NCBI GenBank assembly: GCA_034003725.1
Contig: JAVEYB010000003.1
Location: forward strand, 1-49,485
Source of the DNA: Candidatus Zixiibacteriota bacterium
GTDB taxonomy: Bacteria > Zixibacteria > MSB-5A5 > GN15 > FEB-12
Length of the DNA stretch: 49,485 bases
Direction of reading: 5' to 3'
Within the stretch, counting starts at the first letter, position 1; each line of letters begins with the position of its first letter. This document shows positions 16,072-25,213 of this stretch, in pieces. Made by a program: the position numbers and the translations under genes. Under the pieces are notes generated by a model. The model was given only the letters and a program-made list of their open reading frames with translations, had not been told where the DNA came from and ran no database searches.

Positions 16072-19000
16072 ATGCAGGGCGTTGGTAACGCAGTCCGCTT
16101 CGGTAGAGTGCTTCTGCTCGTGGTCTTGCTTCTGATTCCCTTGCAGGTGTTCGGTCAGACCGGGCAGATCAAGGGACGAGTCACCGATGAAAAGTCGGGC
16201 GAGCCGGTCATCGGCGCTTCCGTGCTCATCGTCGGGACTAGTATGGGTGCGATGACCGACGTCGATGGTCGGTATCAAATCCTGCGTGTGGAAATCGGCA
16301 GCTATGACTTGCGGATCAGCCACCTTGATTTCAATACCGTCGAAGTCAAAGGCGTCACCGTCAACGACGGTCTTACGACGGAGCAGAATGCGAAACTCTC
16401 GCAGAAGGTCACGGATATCGGCACGACCATCGAAGTCGTTGCCGACCGCGATATTATCGAAAAATTCGAGACGCAGACGTCGACCAAGATCACCGCTGAA
16501 CAGATCCAAACCAAACCGGTGCAGAATGTCGATGCCTTGTTGACGCAGGTGGCCGGTGTGCAGACCAGCGCCACCGGTGAAGTCTTTATCCGCGGCGGTC
16601 GCGCCAACGAGGTGTCGTACATCGTCGACGGTGTGGAGATCGGTGACCCGCTCGGCGGGCAGGGAGCTGCCGGCGCCAACCTCTCGCTGGTCTCCGGTTC
16701 GATTCAGGAAATCCAGATCATCAAAGACGGCTTCGACCCCGAGTACGGAAACGCGCTATCGGGTATCGTCAACATCAAGACGGCGACCGGCTCCAAGGAC
16801 AACACCCAGATCAATATGCAGTACATCACTGACGATCTGGGCAATTCCGAGTTGAACAAGTACTCGCGCAACTATGACTACGCGCGCTTTTCGCTCTCCG
16901 GTCCGGACCCGCTGCTGAAAAACAAGATCCTGCCGGCGCTCGGCCTCAATTTCCTGGCCGACAAAGAGTTTACGTACTTCTTCTACGCCGAGGTCTCCAA
17001 GGACGATGACTATTATCCGATGCAGAACTACGATACCCCGGCTACCGAACGCGGTTGGTCGTCCTTCAATTTCCTCGGCGTCGATATTCCCGAGAGAGCC
17101 CGCAACCAGACGTACTGGATGGGTAACCTCAAGTTCAAGCCGAGACAGAACCTGAACTTCGTGCTTTCATACAAGTCGACGCACTCGAAAGACACGCGTC
17201 TGTTCGGCTATTGGGAGTACCGCTACTCCAACGCGACCCTTCCGGTCCGCCAGGAGAATTGGGAGTCGTTGTCGCTCGAGGTGTCGCAGTCGCTGAGCCG
17301 CAATACGACATATGAATTGAACCTGTCCTACTACTCGCAGGACATCTCGCTCAAGCCGGGCGACCCCAACAACCCCGGCCGGACCCTCGATCCTGATGAC
17401 TTTATGCTGCAGGGTGAGTGGGAGGATTACACCGACCTCAACGACAACGGCGTGTACGACGCCCCGGAGCCGGTGATTAACCTGTTTCCCGACACCGCAG
17501 TTTATGGCACGGATTTTTCCGGCCCCGCATATACGTTCGGCGAACTGAATCTGGATCAGGATCCTCTCGACCCGCAGAGTCCCGTCCTCTCGGATTTCCG
17601 ATTCAATGATAACGGCGTGATCGACTTCCTCGAAGGCGAGCCGTTTATCGACCTGAACGGAAACGGCGTGTGGGACAGCGGCGATTTGCTGCAGGACAAA
17701 AACGGCAACGGACGGCTCGATCTCAATCGGGTCCAGCCGATCAACAATCGGACGCCGGAAGCATTTGTCGATGGAGACATCATTCTCGGCGAACCGTTTA
17801 CCGACATCAACCGCAACGGCGTCTACGACCGTGGTATTGACCGCTTTGTGCGATCCGAAGATCCGGCCATCAACCAGGATCTGAACTACAATGGTGTCTA
17901 CGACGGTCCCAACAGCGTCTGGCAGCCCGGCATCCCGTTCCTCGATCGCAACGGTAACGGCATCTACGACGCCCCGAATTTCCGCTACGATCCGGGCGAA
18001 ACCTTCACCGACGTCAACGGCAACGGCTCCTATGATTACGGCGGCTCATCCACCTTTCTCGATCCGTACAACTACGACCCAGATGCGTTCTGGGTCGAGC
18101 GCGGCATCGATCGCTGGCGCGGTGAATTGCAGGTCTATCAGCAGCTCGGCAACCACGAGTTGAAACTGGGCGGCGCCATCATCCGTGAAGACTTCAATTT
18201 TGTCGAGATCCAGCGGCCCTACCTCAGCTACACCGGCCGCCCGGATGGAGGCCCGTACCCGGACCGCGGGGCATTCCGCGACGTGTTTGATTACACCCCG
18301 TGGCGCGGTACGGTTTATTTCCGCGACAAGCTCGAGTATGGATCGATGATCGCGTCGCTCGGCTTCCGCTGGGATTTCTTCCTGCAGGATGTTGACAACC
18401 TGATCGATGTGGCTGTCAACGACGATCTCGGGTCCGGTATCATCGAAGGCGACCGTCAGAAGTTCTCGCCTCGTATCGGGTTTTCCTACCCGATCTCGGA
18501 CAAGGCCAAGGTCCACTTCAACTACGGACACTTCTACCAGTTGCCCGAGTATCAGTGGATGTACGCTCGAAACACCGCCTCCGTGGACCAGGACCGGGTC
18601 GTCGGCAACTACAACCTGGACTTCCAGAAGACTATTCAGTACTCGTTCGGCGTGAAGTACGCCATGAGCGAGTATTATTCGATTGACGTTTCCGGCTACT
18701 TCAAGGATGAGTTCGACAAGATCAACAGCCAGTCGGTGCGTATCGGCGGTCTGACCCGTCAGCAGTACCGCAACAGCGACTACGGCCGCAGCCGCGGATT
18801 CGAGATCACGCTCGACAAGCGGGGCGGCGGATATATCACTGGTCAGCTCAGCTACACCTACGCATTTGCATATGGCAAGGCGTCGCAGACCAACGAGAAC
18901 TACCTCGAGGATTTCGAGCTGTCGAACGAACCGCTGTCGGAAACCCCGCTGGACAACGACATCCGCCACTCGCTGAAGACTGCTATCACGTTCTATATTC

Positions 19001-19416
19001 CGAACAACGTCAAACCGCGGCTCTTCGGCCTGCCGATTCCGAACGGTTGGTCCATGTCGATCGAATCGATTATCGAGAGCGGTCGTCCCTTCACGCCGTC
19101 GCGCTCCTACCCGGGGATCTCACAGTCCACGGCCGAAGCGATTGAAAACAATTCGCTCCGCTACCCGGCTACGGCGGTGTTTGACGCTCGGTTTTCCAAG
19201 GAATTTACGTTCGCTGGACTCAGCTTCGAGGGCATCCTCTGGGTTGAAAACGTGTTCGACAGCCGCAACGTGCAGGCCGTCTACACCAACACCGGCCGCC
19301 CGGACACCCAGCAGAACGTGAACCAGGTCATCAAAGGCGGTACGCCCTACGACGCCAACCCGTACAACTGGGACTACGGTCGCCAGGTCCGCGTCGGCAT
19401 CGAGGTCAACATTTAA
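16072..19416 (+). CDS. TonB-dependent receptor-like outer-membrane protein with calcium-loop repeats
   Basis: A 1114-residue outer-membrane protein. A signal peptide (about 1-28, VLLLVVLLLIPLQVFGQ) precedes a carboxypeptidase-regulatory-like beta-sandwich (about 30-110, IKGRVTDEKSGEPVIGASV). A TonB plug domain follows (about 140-245, VFIRGGRANEVSYIVDGVEIGD, then PEYGNALSGIVNIKT). The rest is a barrel ending in aromatic/hydrophobic alternation (VRVGIEVNI). Inserted at about residues 455-655 are eight EF-hand-like loops. I see no clear TonB box. GTG 16057 would lie in the ribosome site; the ATG at 16072 has GGAGG correctly placed. It heads an operon with a PorV-like gene and a lipoprotein. Ligand uptake or protein export/assembly are both possible. 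Confidence 0.88.
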   Translation: MQGVGNAVRFGRVLLLVVLLLIPLQVFGQTGQIKGRVTDEKSGEPVIGASVLIVGTSMGAMTDVDGRYQILRVEIGSYDLRISHLDFNTVEVKGVTVNDGLTTEQNAKLSQKVTDIGTTIEVVADRDIIEKFETQTSTKITAEQIQTKPVQNVDALLTQVAGVQTSATGEVFIRGGRANEVSYIVDGVEIGDPLGGQGAAGANLSLVSGSIQEIQIIKDGFDPEYGNALSGIVNIKTATGSKDNTQINMQYITDDLGNSELNKYSRNYDYARFSLSGPDPLLKNKILPALGLNFLADKEFTYFFYAEVSKDDDYYPMQNYDTPATERGWSSFNFLGVDIPERARNQTYWMGNLKFKPRQNLNFVLSYKSTHSKDTRLFGYWEYRYSNATLPVRQENWESLSLEVSQSLSRNTTYELNLSYYSQDISLKPGDPNNPGRTLDPDDFMLQGEWEDYTDLNDNGVYDAPEPVINLFPDTAVYGTDFSGPAYTFGELNLDQDPLDPQSPVLSDFRFNDNGVIDFLEGEPFIDLNGNGVWDSGDLLQDKNGNGRLDLNRVQPINNRTPEAFVDGDIILGEPFTDINRNGVYDRGIDRFVRSEDPAINQDLNYNGVYDGPNSVWQPGIPFLDRNGNGIYDAPNFRYDPGETFTDVNGNGSYDYGGSSTFLDPYNYDPDAFWVERGIDRWRGELQVYQQLGNHELKLGGAIIREDFNFVEIQRPYLSYTGRPDGGPYPDRGAFRDVFDYTPWRGTVYFRDKLEYGSMIASLGFRWDFFLQDVDNLIDVAVNDDLGSGIIEGDRQKFSPRIGFSYPISDKAKVHFNYGHFYQLPEYQWMYARNTASVDQDRVVGNYNLDFQKTIQYSFGVKYAMSEYYSIDVSGYFKDEFDKINSQSVRIGGLTRQQYRNSDYGRSRGFEITLDKRGGGYITGQLSYTYAFAYGKASQTNENYLEDFELSNEPLSETPLDNDIRHSLKTAITFYIPNNVKPRLFGLPIPNGWSMSIESIIESGRPFTPSRSYPGISQSTAEAIENNSLRYPATAVFDARFSKEFTFAGLSFEGILWVENVFDSRNVQAVYTNTGRPDTQQNVNQVIKGGTPYDANPYNWDYGRQVRVGIEVNI
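17434..18036 (+). repeat. eight EF-hand-like calcium-loop repeats within the receptor
   Basis: The encoded segment contains eight motifs of the form D-x-[DN]-x-[DN]-G-x-x-D: DLNDNGVYD, RFNDNGVID, DLNGNGVWD, DKNGNGRLD, DINRNGVYD, DLNYNGVYD, DRNGNGIYD and DVNGNGSYD. Several are separated by short linkers such as GEPFIDLNGNG and GETFTDVNGNG. The pattern matches the Ca2+-binding loops of dockerin and thrombospondin type-3 repeats. Its position between barrel strands suggests a surface loop. Calcium binding is inferred. Confidence 0.85.
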
Positions 19417-19460
19417 GCGGGCAACCGTGAGGCTGTCGAAAGAAAAGTGGTGAAGAATAA

Positions 19461-20465
19461 ATGAGGCGAGACATGGTACGCACAACGACACGTCGACCGC
19501 TCGGCTGCTCGGCCCCCGTCCGGGCGGCTCTGGCGCTGACGGCGATTACGCTTGTACTGGTCGTTCTGCTGACACCCGCGGACGCGAGAGCTCAGGCAAA
19601 GGTGGGAACCACCGGCGCCCAGTTCCTCGAACTCGGGGTTTCGGCGCGAGCGATGGGTATGGCCGAGGCGTATACCGCCGTCGTCGACGACATCTCTTCC
19701 ATATATTACAACCCCGCTGCGCTCGTGCAGATGTACGGGCGGGAGGGCATGCTGACCTACATCGACTTGCCCGCCGACATCGACTACGGATTCGGCGCCG
19801 TGGGGTTCCCGCTTGAGTCGATCGGCGGTGTGCTGGGTTTCAGTATGGCGGCCCTCACGACCGGCGATATCATCGAGCGAACCTACGAACAGGGAACTGA
19901 AGTCGGAACCGGCCGCGTCTTTACGGCCAACGACTTCCTGTTCTCCGTCGGATATGGACGGTATCTCACCGATCGCTTCTCGATCGGCTTCAACGTCAAG
20001 TATATCGGCGAGTTCTTTCATGAATATTCGGCCAGCGGATGGGCCGCCGACGTCGGTACCGTCTACGATACCGGGTTCCGCGGGTTTAAGATCGCGATGG
20101 TCATTACCAACTTCGGTCCCGATCTCACCATGATCAGCACGTCCTATCCGCTGCCGATCAACTTCAGATTCGGCGGCGCCATCAACCTGTTGGAGAATGT
20201 TGATCATATGGTGACGTTTGCGGCCGAAGGATCGCACCCCTCCGACAACCTCGAGAAATATAATGTCGGTCTCGAATACACGTTTAAAGACCGGTTCGTC
20301 CTTCGCGGCGGCAGCCGCTTCAACTACGACGAGGACGGTTTCACCGCAGGCGGCGGCATTCGCTGGCCGTTGGGCGAGGAAAGCGAAATTCGCGTCGACT
20401 ACGCGTTCCAGGACTTCGGCGTGCTGACCGAAGTTCATCGATTCACCATGGGATTCGCGTTTTAA
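19461..20465 (+). CDS. PorV/PorQ family outer-membrane beta-barrel protein
   Basis: A 334-residue FadL-like small barrel of the PorV/PorQ (UPF0164) family. It has a signal peptide (about residues 20-45, ending ARAQA). The family hallmark follows: GTTGAQFLELGVSARAMGMAEAYTA, then DISSIYYNPAAL. In the type IX secretion system PorV shuttles cargo carrying C-terminal sorting domains; homologues occur throughout the FCB group. It lies 44 bp after the receptor gene and 21 bp before the lipoprotein gene, in one operon. ATG 19461 and 19473 are both possible starts; no strong ribosome site separates them. Confidence 0.85.
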   Translation: MRRDMVRTTTRRPLGCSAPVRAALALTAITLVLVVLLTPADARAQAKVGTTGAQFLELGVSARAMGMAEAYTAVVDDISSIYYNPAALVQMYGREGMLTYIDLPADIDYGFGAVGFPLESIGGVLGFSMAALTTGDIIERTYEQGTEVGTGRVFTANDFLFSVGYGRYLTDRFSIGFNVKYIGEFFHEYSASGWAADVGTVYDTGFRGFKIAMVITNFGPDLTMISTSYPLPINFRFGGAINLLENVDHMVTFAAEGSHPSDNLEKYNVGLEYTFKDRFVLRGGSRFNYDEDGFTAGGGIRWPLGEESEIRVDYAFQDFGVLTEVHRFTMGFAF

Positions 20466-20486
20466 GGAGGGTGGAAAGTCAGGCTT

Positions 20487-22712
20487 ATGAACGCTCTATA
20501 TAACAACGCAATCGCCCGCGTGCTGATCGCGATCACCGCACTCGTCCTCGTTCTCGCAGCCGTCGGCTGTGATCGATTGACAGGCGAAAAGACCCCAAAC
20601 CGGGCGCCCGATGTCTACTTCGTCAACGTCCCGCCGGACGGCCACCAGACGTCGTTTGATCCCGTCGTCTATTGGGTAGGTACTGACATCGACGGAACGA
20701 TCAGCATGTATCGCTATATTGTCGTCCGTGAGGACGAAATGGGCGGAACAACCGACCCCGCGGTGTATGCGCAGACCGTCCTGCCGAACCGTCCCGAAAG
20801 CGACTGGACGTATCTCGACGTGCCGCCGGAAGATCCGCAGACGACGAACATCATTCCGATGTCGGCCAACCTCAACGATCCCATCTCGTCCTATGTAGGA
20901 CAATACGTGTTCCTGCAGGCCTTCGACGATATGGGAGCGCACTCGCCCATCATTTGGAAACTGTTCCTCCGTAACGATAACCCGCCGAATACCAATATTT
21001 CCATCACCGATCAGGTGTATATCAATGCGGCGGAACCCGCCGGCGCCATCACCGGCGTCCGGTTCTCGATTTCGTCGGAGGACCCGGACGAGGCCGACAG
21101 CCTCTTCGAGTTCCAGTGGAAGGTGTTTGGACCGTACACATTCGACGATGAGTCTGATACCGCGCAGTGGCAGCGCCTCGCCGACCTCTATTTCAAGCGC
21201 GCGCTGGTGACTACTGACGCCCGCGTGTTTATCTCGGGCTATGGACTCGCCGACACGATCATACAGGTCGTGGTGACCCCCGGCGGCATCGATACGGTCG
21301 AGTCTGTTATCCTTATTGATACCGCTGTCGTATCGAGCAATCTTGACCCGTTCTACGGCCGGGTCGAAACAACGCTCGATATGGAAGCGTTCGTGCAGGA
21401 CGGCGAGCTGTTCAAACCGGTCGACAGCTCCTACCGGAACGGCAGCCCGTGGGTATCGAACAACAAGGCGGATACCTATGCGGATTCGTTGTACAATCTG
21501 TTCCGTAACGAGTCGAACACCGTCACGCTTCAGCGCTACTTCCTGCTGTGGGCGCAGGCCCGCGACGCCGCATCGGTAGTCGACGGGACGCCGCGCTACC
21601 GCGGATTCGAAGTCGTCGATCCCAAGTACGAACGTGACATTCTGGTCATCGACTTCATGAGCTTCCTGAGCCGCATCAACGCCCCGGTCTTTGCGGCGGC
21701 CCAGGGTATCGATACGGCGCGGGACTACTGGGCCGAGAAGATTGCCACGTGGGCGAACACGTACTATCCCGGGGAAGTGGACTTCATTCCGTCGCGCGAC
21801 ATCATCCGCACGGAAGCCCAGTTGAACGAATTGCCGCTCGGCCAGTTGCTCGGATACAAGGTATTGATTCTCTACAATGACTACCTCCCGGCCGCGGGTA
21901 TGGCCGATGCGTCGGGTGTCGGCAGCACGCCGCAGGCGCTTAATATCTTCACCGCTATCGACGCAGGCGTGAACGTGTGGGCGACCTGGCGCTCGCCGGT
22001 GTACGGTGGTATCACGAATACGCCGTCGTTCGCCGTCCGGGTACCGCCTGAATTTGTCACCTACTTCGGTGTCCAGCAGCTTGCCTATTCCGGCTGGGGC
22101 TTCTATGCGCGCGGTAACGCCGGCCCCAAAGTCCGAATCGAGGACTTTGTCGGCGCCATCTCCCTCAAGAAAGGCGAGGGATGGCCAGACCTCACCATTG
22201 ATACGGCAAACCTGCACCGTCGCTACGACTGGCCGATCCGCCAGTCCGGCCAGACCATCGACTCCTCGTTTGTCTGGGAGCCGCCGCTCGGGTTAAAGTT
22301 TGACCTCGACAATTACTCGTATCCGGAGGTGAACTGGGCGCTGAGAACCTATGGCACCGACATCATCTATCTGTACAAGTCGTTCTTTTCGCCGAATCTT
22401 CATCCGCTCGGACAGGAACTGACGTTTGATGGAGCGCCCGTCGGCATCAGGTACGAGACCGACCTGTTCCGGACCGCTTTCTTCTGCTTCACGCCGCTTC
22501 CCATGGAAGACGACGTCATGCAGACTGTCATCGACAGCGTCATGAACTGGCTCTATGATCCGCAACTTGCGGTTCCGACAACCGGGACCCGCTACCATGG
22601 CTCCGATGTCACGATTGGCGCCGATCGGGCGCGCGAGGCGTTTTTTGAGCGCGGCCTGCGAGAGGAGCAGCATCGTCGTCAGACGAATAAGACGGTGCGG
22701 ATCGAACGATAG
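20487..22712 (+). CDS. large lipoprotein with a C-terminal Rossmann/GATase1-like region
   Basis: A 741-residue predicted lipoprotein with a lipobox ending in LAAVGC (Cys28), so anchored in an envelope membrane. Residues 40-180 look like a fibronectin/Ig-type beta region (APDVYFVNVPPDG, YWVGTDIDGTISMYRYIVV). From about residue 385 an alpha/beta pattern appears: RDILVIDFMSF, GYKVLILYND, IDAGVNVWATWRSP and near the end RTAFFCFTPLP. This resembles the ThuA/class I amidotransferase-like domains of surface proteins, but no Cys-His-Glu triad can be assigned. The C-terminal tail is charged and Arg-rich (residues about 710-741). It is the last gene of the receptor/PorV operon. Its function is not known to me. 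Confidence 0.75.
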   Translation: MNALYNNAIARVLIAITALVLVLAAVGCDRLTGEKTPNRAPDVYFVNVPPDGHQTSFDPVVYWVGTDIDGTISMYRYIVVREDEMGGTTDPAVYAQTVLPNRPESDWTYLDVPPEDPQTTNIIPMSANLNDPISSYVGQYVFLQAFDDMGAHSPIIWKLFLRNDNPPNTNISITDQVYINAAEPAGAITGVRFSISSEDPDEADSLFEFQWKVFGPYTFDDESDTAQWQRLADLYFKRALVTTDARVFISGYGLADTIIQVVVTPGGIDTVESVILIDTAVVSSNLDPFYGRVETTLDMEAFVQDGELFKPVDSSYRNGSPWVSNNKADTYADSLYNLFRNESNTVTLQRYFLLWAQARDAASVVDGTPRYRGFEVVDPKYERDILVIDFMSFLSRINAPVFAAAQGIDTARDYWAEKIATWANTYYPGEVDFIPSRDIIRTEAQLNELPLGQLLGYKVLILYNDYLPAAGMADASGVGSTPQALNIFTAIDAGVNVWATWRSPVYGGITNTPSFAVRVPPEFVTYFGVQQLAYSGWGFYARGNAGPKVRIEDFVGAISLKKGEGWPDLTIDTANLHRRYDWPIRQSGQTIDSSFVWEPPLGLKFDLDNYSYPEVNWALRTYGTDIIYLYKSFFSPNLHPLGQELTFDGAPVGIRYETDLFRTAFFCFTPLPMEDDVMQTVIDSVMNWLYDPQLAVPTTGTRYHGSDVTIGADRAREAFFERGLREEQHRRQTNKTVRIER

Positions 22713-22742
22713 CTGCCGGGTGATGACTGATGGACCACTCTG

Positions 22743-22769
22743 GGGACCGGCCGCGTGCCGGTCCCTTTC
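22743..22769. terminator. terminator between the lipoprotein and glycosyltransferase genes
   Basis: Perfect 9-bp stem GGGACCGGC-CGCGT-GCCGGTCCC (22743-22765) followed by TTTCTTATT. It ends the plus-strand operon and lies directly against the stop codon of the convergent gene. Confidence 0.85.
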
Positions 22770-24938
22770 TTATTGTGGTTGTTCGGGGACTAGTCGCTTC
22801 AGCGTTTCCGCGCCAAACCGCCTGTCAGCCTCGGCCATCACGCTGTCTGCGACCGCCGGGCGACCGGACTGATAGTAGCCACGGGCGAGATTCACGTACG
22901 CCTCCACTCGCATCGAGTCCAGATCGATCGCTTCCCGGCTGTACTTGATGGCATTGGCGAGATCGCCACGGATGCCCGCGAGGAACCCGAGCTGGAAGTT
23001 CGACTCGGCGAGGGCGCGTCGGCGGTTGGACGGGCTGTTGCGAAAGTCGCGGTCAAACGCCGTATCGTCCATCTCGATCGGCGGGCGTTTGGCTCCCAGG
23101 GCGACACGCAAGATGGAATCGGCAGTGCCGTACGCTCCGCGCGCGGCCGCTACAGTCGCCGCCTCATTCAATACGAAGATATCGTTGTCGGTATCACGAG
23201 CCCGCTCCCGGATAATATTCACCACCGAATCGACCGACAAGGTACTGTCCCCTGCAGCCGCGCGGACCATGATCCGCGAGGCCATCGGGTCGTACGGCCG
23301 AAGGGCAAGTGACCGACCCGCCGCGGATCGTGCGCTATCGGCGTGCCCCTCGATAAGCATCAGCGACGCTAAATTCGCGTAGCCCGCCGCCCGCTCGGGA
23401 TGTTTCGCTATTTCACGCCTGTAGTAGTACTCCGCGGAATCGGCCCGGCCGAGTCGCAGCCAGGCTGTCCCCATGTTGAGATTGACCTCGGGGAAATCGT
23501 CGTCCTGTCGAAGCGCAGCGGCATAAAGCTCACGCGCAGTCTCAAAGTCTTCGGCGGCGTAGAGGTGGGACCCGCGTATCATCAGCGTGTGGACGGCCGT
23601 TCCCTCCGACAACGATACCAGTGGCGCGTAGCTGACTATCCCGGCGCATATCCCGATCAACATCGCCGGCGCAAGGCCAATTGCGCTGTGCCGTTGCCGC
23701 CATGCTTCGGTGATGCCGGCTCCCGCCAGGACCGCAAAAAACGGAATGAGCGGCAGTCTGAATCTACTCGCGAAAAAGAAGAGCGCTCCGGAAAGTACAG
23801 TTGCCAGTAGCACGGCGGCCAGCCAGCGAACCCGCTTGTTTTGCTTCCACAGCAGTATCAGGCCCATGATCGCCAGCGCGAATACGAGACCGAACTCGAT
23901 GGGGTTGTATCGGAGCAATGCGACCCGCGAAAAGTACTCGGCGAGATCGCGGTTGTTGGAAACTTCACGGTTCGAGATGCTGTAGTGCAGCTTCCTGCCA
24001 AATAGCGACAGGAACGAAACCGGGTTGTCTTTCATCCACTGCACGGCCTGATCGGTCCAGTAGCCCGATACCTCCCCAGGCGTCAGGTCCCGGCCAAGAG
24101 CTTCCTCCGCTCGGTGAACGACGTCCGCGATCCGCCAGTTGTGCCCCAGCGGCTCGGGAAGCACGGCCGAGAGACCGTCGGCGCGCTCGTTGTTGCCGAT
24201 ATAGAGGTTTATACCGCCCTGCGATGCAATCAGGACGGGATCGTCCGCCACAACGATGTTCCGCACGGTCAACGGGACAATGATGAGCCCCGCTCCGGCA
24301 AGAAACACCGCGGCTCGCCGTAGACCCACCCGCCAGCTTAGAAGCGCAACCGGTATCAGCGCGCATACGATCATCCAGACGAGCGCGGTTGGTCTGCAAA
24401 TCGAGGCCAGCCCAAACCACAGCCCGGCCGAAAAAAACATCCACGGCGTCGGCCGCTCCCACCACAGTAGAACCCGGTACATGGCTACTTGCAGCAGGAG
24501 CGTGAACAGGGGGTCGAGCAGCAGCTCGAATTCGAAATAGATGGCAGCCGGGTAGACGGCATGAATCAGCCCTGCTGCAAATCCCGCCCCGGGCGATACC
24601 AGTCGGCTGGCGAGTCGATAGGTCATGAATACCGAGCCAAGGCCGACCACGAGACCAAAAAGCCGACCTGTAATCAGGCCATCACCGAACACCGCATACA
24701 ACGCTGAGAGACACCAGACATACAGCGGTGCCCGGAAGTATGTCGTGTCGCCGACTACGTCTCCACCGGCAATCACCTGCGCCCAGTGATGGTGATAGTA
24801 GTTGTCAACCGTAAGCATCGTCCAGTCCGGCATCGCCCGGTAAACCCAGAAGTACACCAAACGGATGGCCACGGCGATCGCCATGAGAATGATGATGGTT
24901 GGGAGATTGCTGGCGTGCGCGTGTTGGGATCGAGTCAT
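22770..24938 (-). CDS. GT-C (family 39-like) glycosyltransferase with C-terminal TPR domain
   Basis: A 722-residue membrane protein. The N-terminal two thirds has about ten membrane helices and the ArnT/PMT-like layout, with an acidic motif early in the first periplasmic loop (MPDWTMLTVDNYYHHHWAQ) and TYFRAPLYVWCLSALY. Such enzymes transfer sugars from polyprenyl-phosphate donors to lipids or proteins. From about residue 430 the chain becomes soluble TPR-like repeats (SHLYAAEDFETARELYAAALRQ, PEVNLNMGTAWLRLGRADSAEYYYRREI, ANAIKYSREAIDLDSMRVEAYVNLARGYYQSGR), probably periplasmic and binding an acceptor protein. The start is the ATG at 24938. The frame extends 11 codons upstream, but a -10-like TATATT six bases upstream favours 24938. 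Confidence 0.85.
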   Translation of the reverse strand: MTRSQHAHASNLPTIIILMAIAVAIRLVYFWVYRAMPDWTMLTVDNYYHHHWAQVIAGGDVVGDTTYFRAPLYVWCLSALYAVFGDGLITGRLFGLVVGLGSVFMTYRLASRLVSPGAGFAAGLIHAVYPAAIYFEFELLLDPLFTLLLQVAMYRVLLWWERPTPWMFFSAGLWFGLASICRPTALVWMIVCALIPVALLSWRVGLRRAAVFLAGAGLIIVPLTVRNIVVADDPVLIASQGGINLYIGNNERADGLSAVLPEPLGHNWRIADVVHRAEEALGRDLTPGEVSGYWTDQAVQWMKDNPVSFLSLFGRKLHYSISNREVSNNRDLAEYFSRVALLRYNPIEFGLVFALAIMGLILLWKQNKRVRWLAAVLLATVLSGALFFFASRFRLPLIPFFAVLAGAGITEAWRQRHSAIGLAPAMLIGICAGIVSYAPLVSLSEGTAVHTLMIRGSHLYAAEDFETARELYAAALRQDDDFPEVNLNMGTAWLRLGRADSAEYYYRREIAKHPERAAGYANLASLMLIEGHADSARSAAGRSLALRPYDPMASRIMVRAAAGDSTLSVDSVVNIIRERARDTDNDIFVLNEAATVAAARGAYGTADSILRVALGAKRPPIEMDDTAFDRDFRNSPSNRRRALAESNFQLGFLAGIRGDLANAIKYSREAIDLDSMRVEAYVNLARGYYQSGRPAVADSVMAEADRRFGAETLKRLVPEQPQ

Positions 24939-24944
24939 GCCTCG

Positions 24945-24950
24945 AATATA
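24945..24950 (-). promoter_or_regulatory. possible -10 element of the glycosyltransferase gene
   Basis: TATATT on the minus strand, six bases before the ATG at 24938. No good -35 is found at 17 bp. If real, the mRNA would be leaderless. Confidence 0.3.
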
Positions 24951-25068
24951 AGGTCGCTGCTCGGGACACACCTTGAAAAATTATGCACTCTTCGGAACTC
25001 ATCGTCCGCCGTGGTCGTCAATTTGCACACATGTGCTGACACATTCCTTTCGACCCTCGCCTCCACAA

Positions 25069-25096
25069 TTCCATGAATAACCATGTAAGCTATTAT
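25069..25096 (+). promoter_or_regulatory. possible promoter of the subtilase gene
   Basis: TTCCAT (25069-25074), 16-bp spacer and TATTAT (25091-25096) in an AT-rich patch. It predicts a leader of about 110 nt. The rest of the gap 24972-25213 shows nothing else. Confidence 0.4.
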
Positions 25097-25213
25097 CTGT
25101 CAATATCTTAAACGATTTCCTCGGCGGCGGGAGTGCATCCGCCTGCAGGGTGTCGGTCCGTACCAATCGACGGCACAGCCTTTGCAGCAAGACCCTGTTG
25201 AATGGAGGAAAGT

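Noticed and set aside
20496-22217. 573-codon minus-strand frame opposite the large lipoprotein
   Set aside because: The plus-strand gene has a lipobox and operon context; the antisense frame is Arg/Val/Asp-rich noise.
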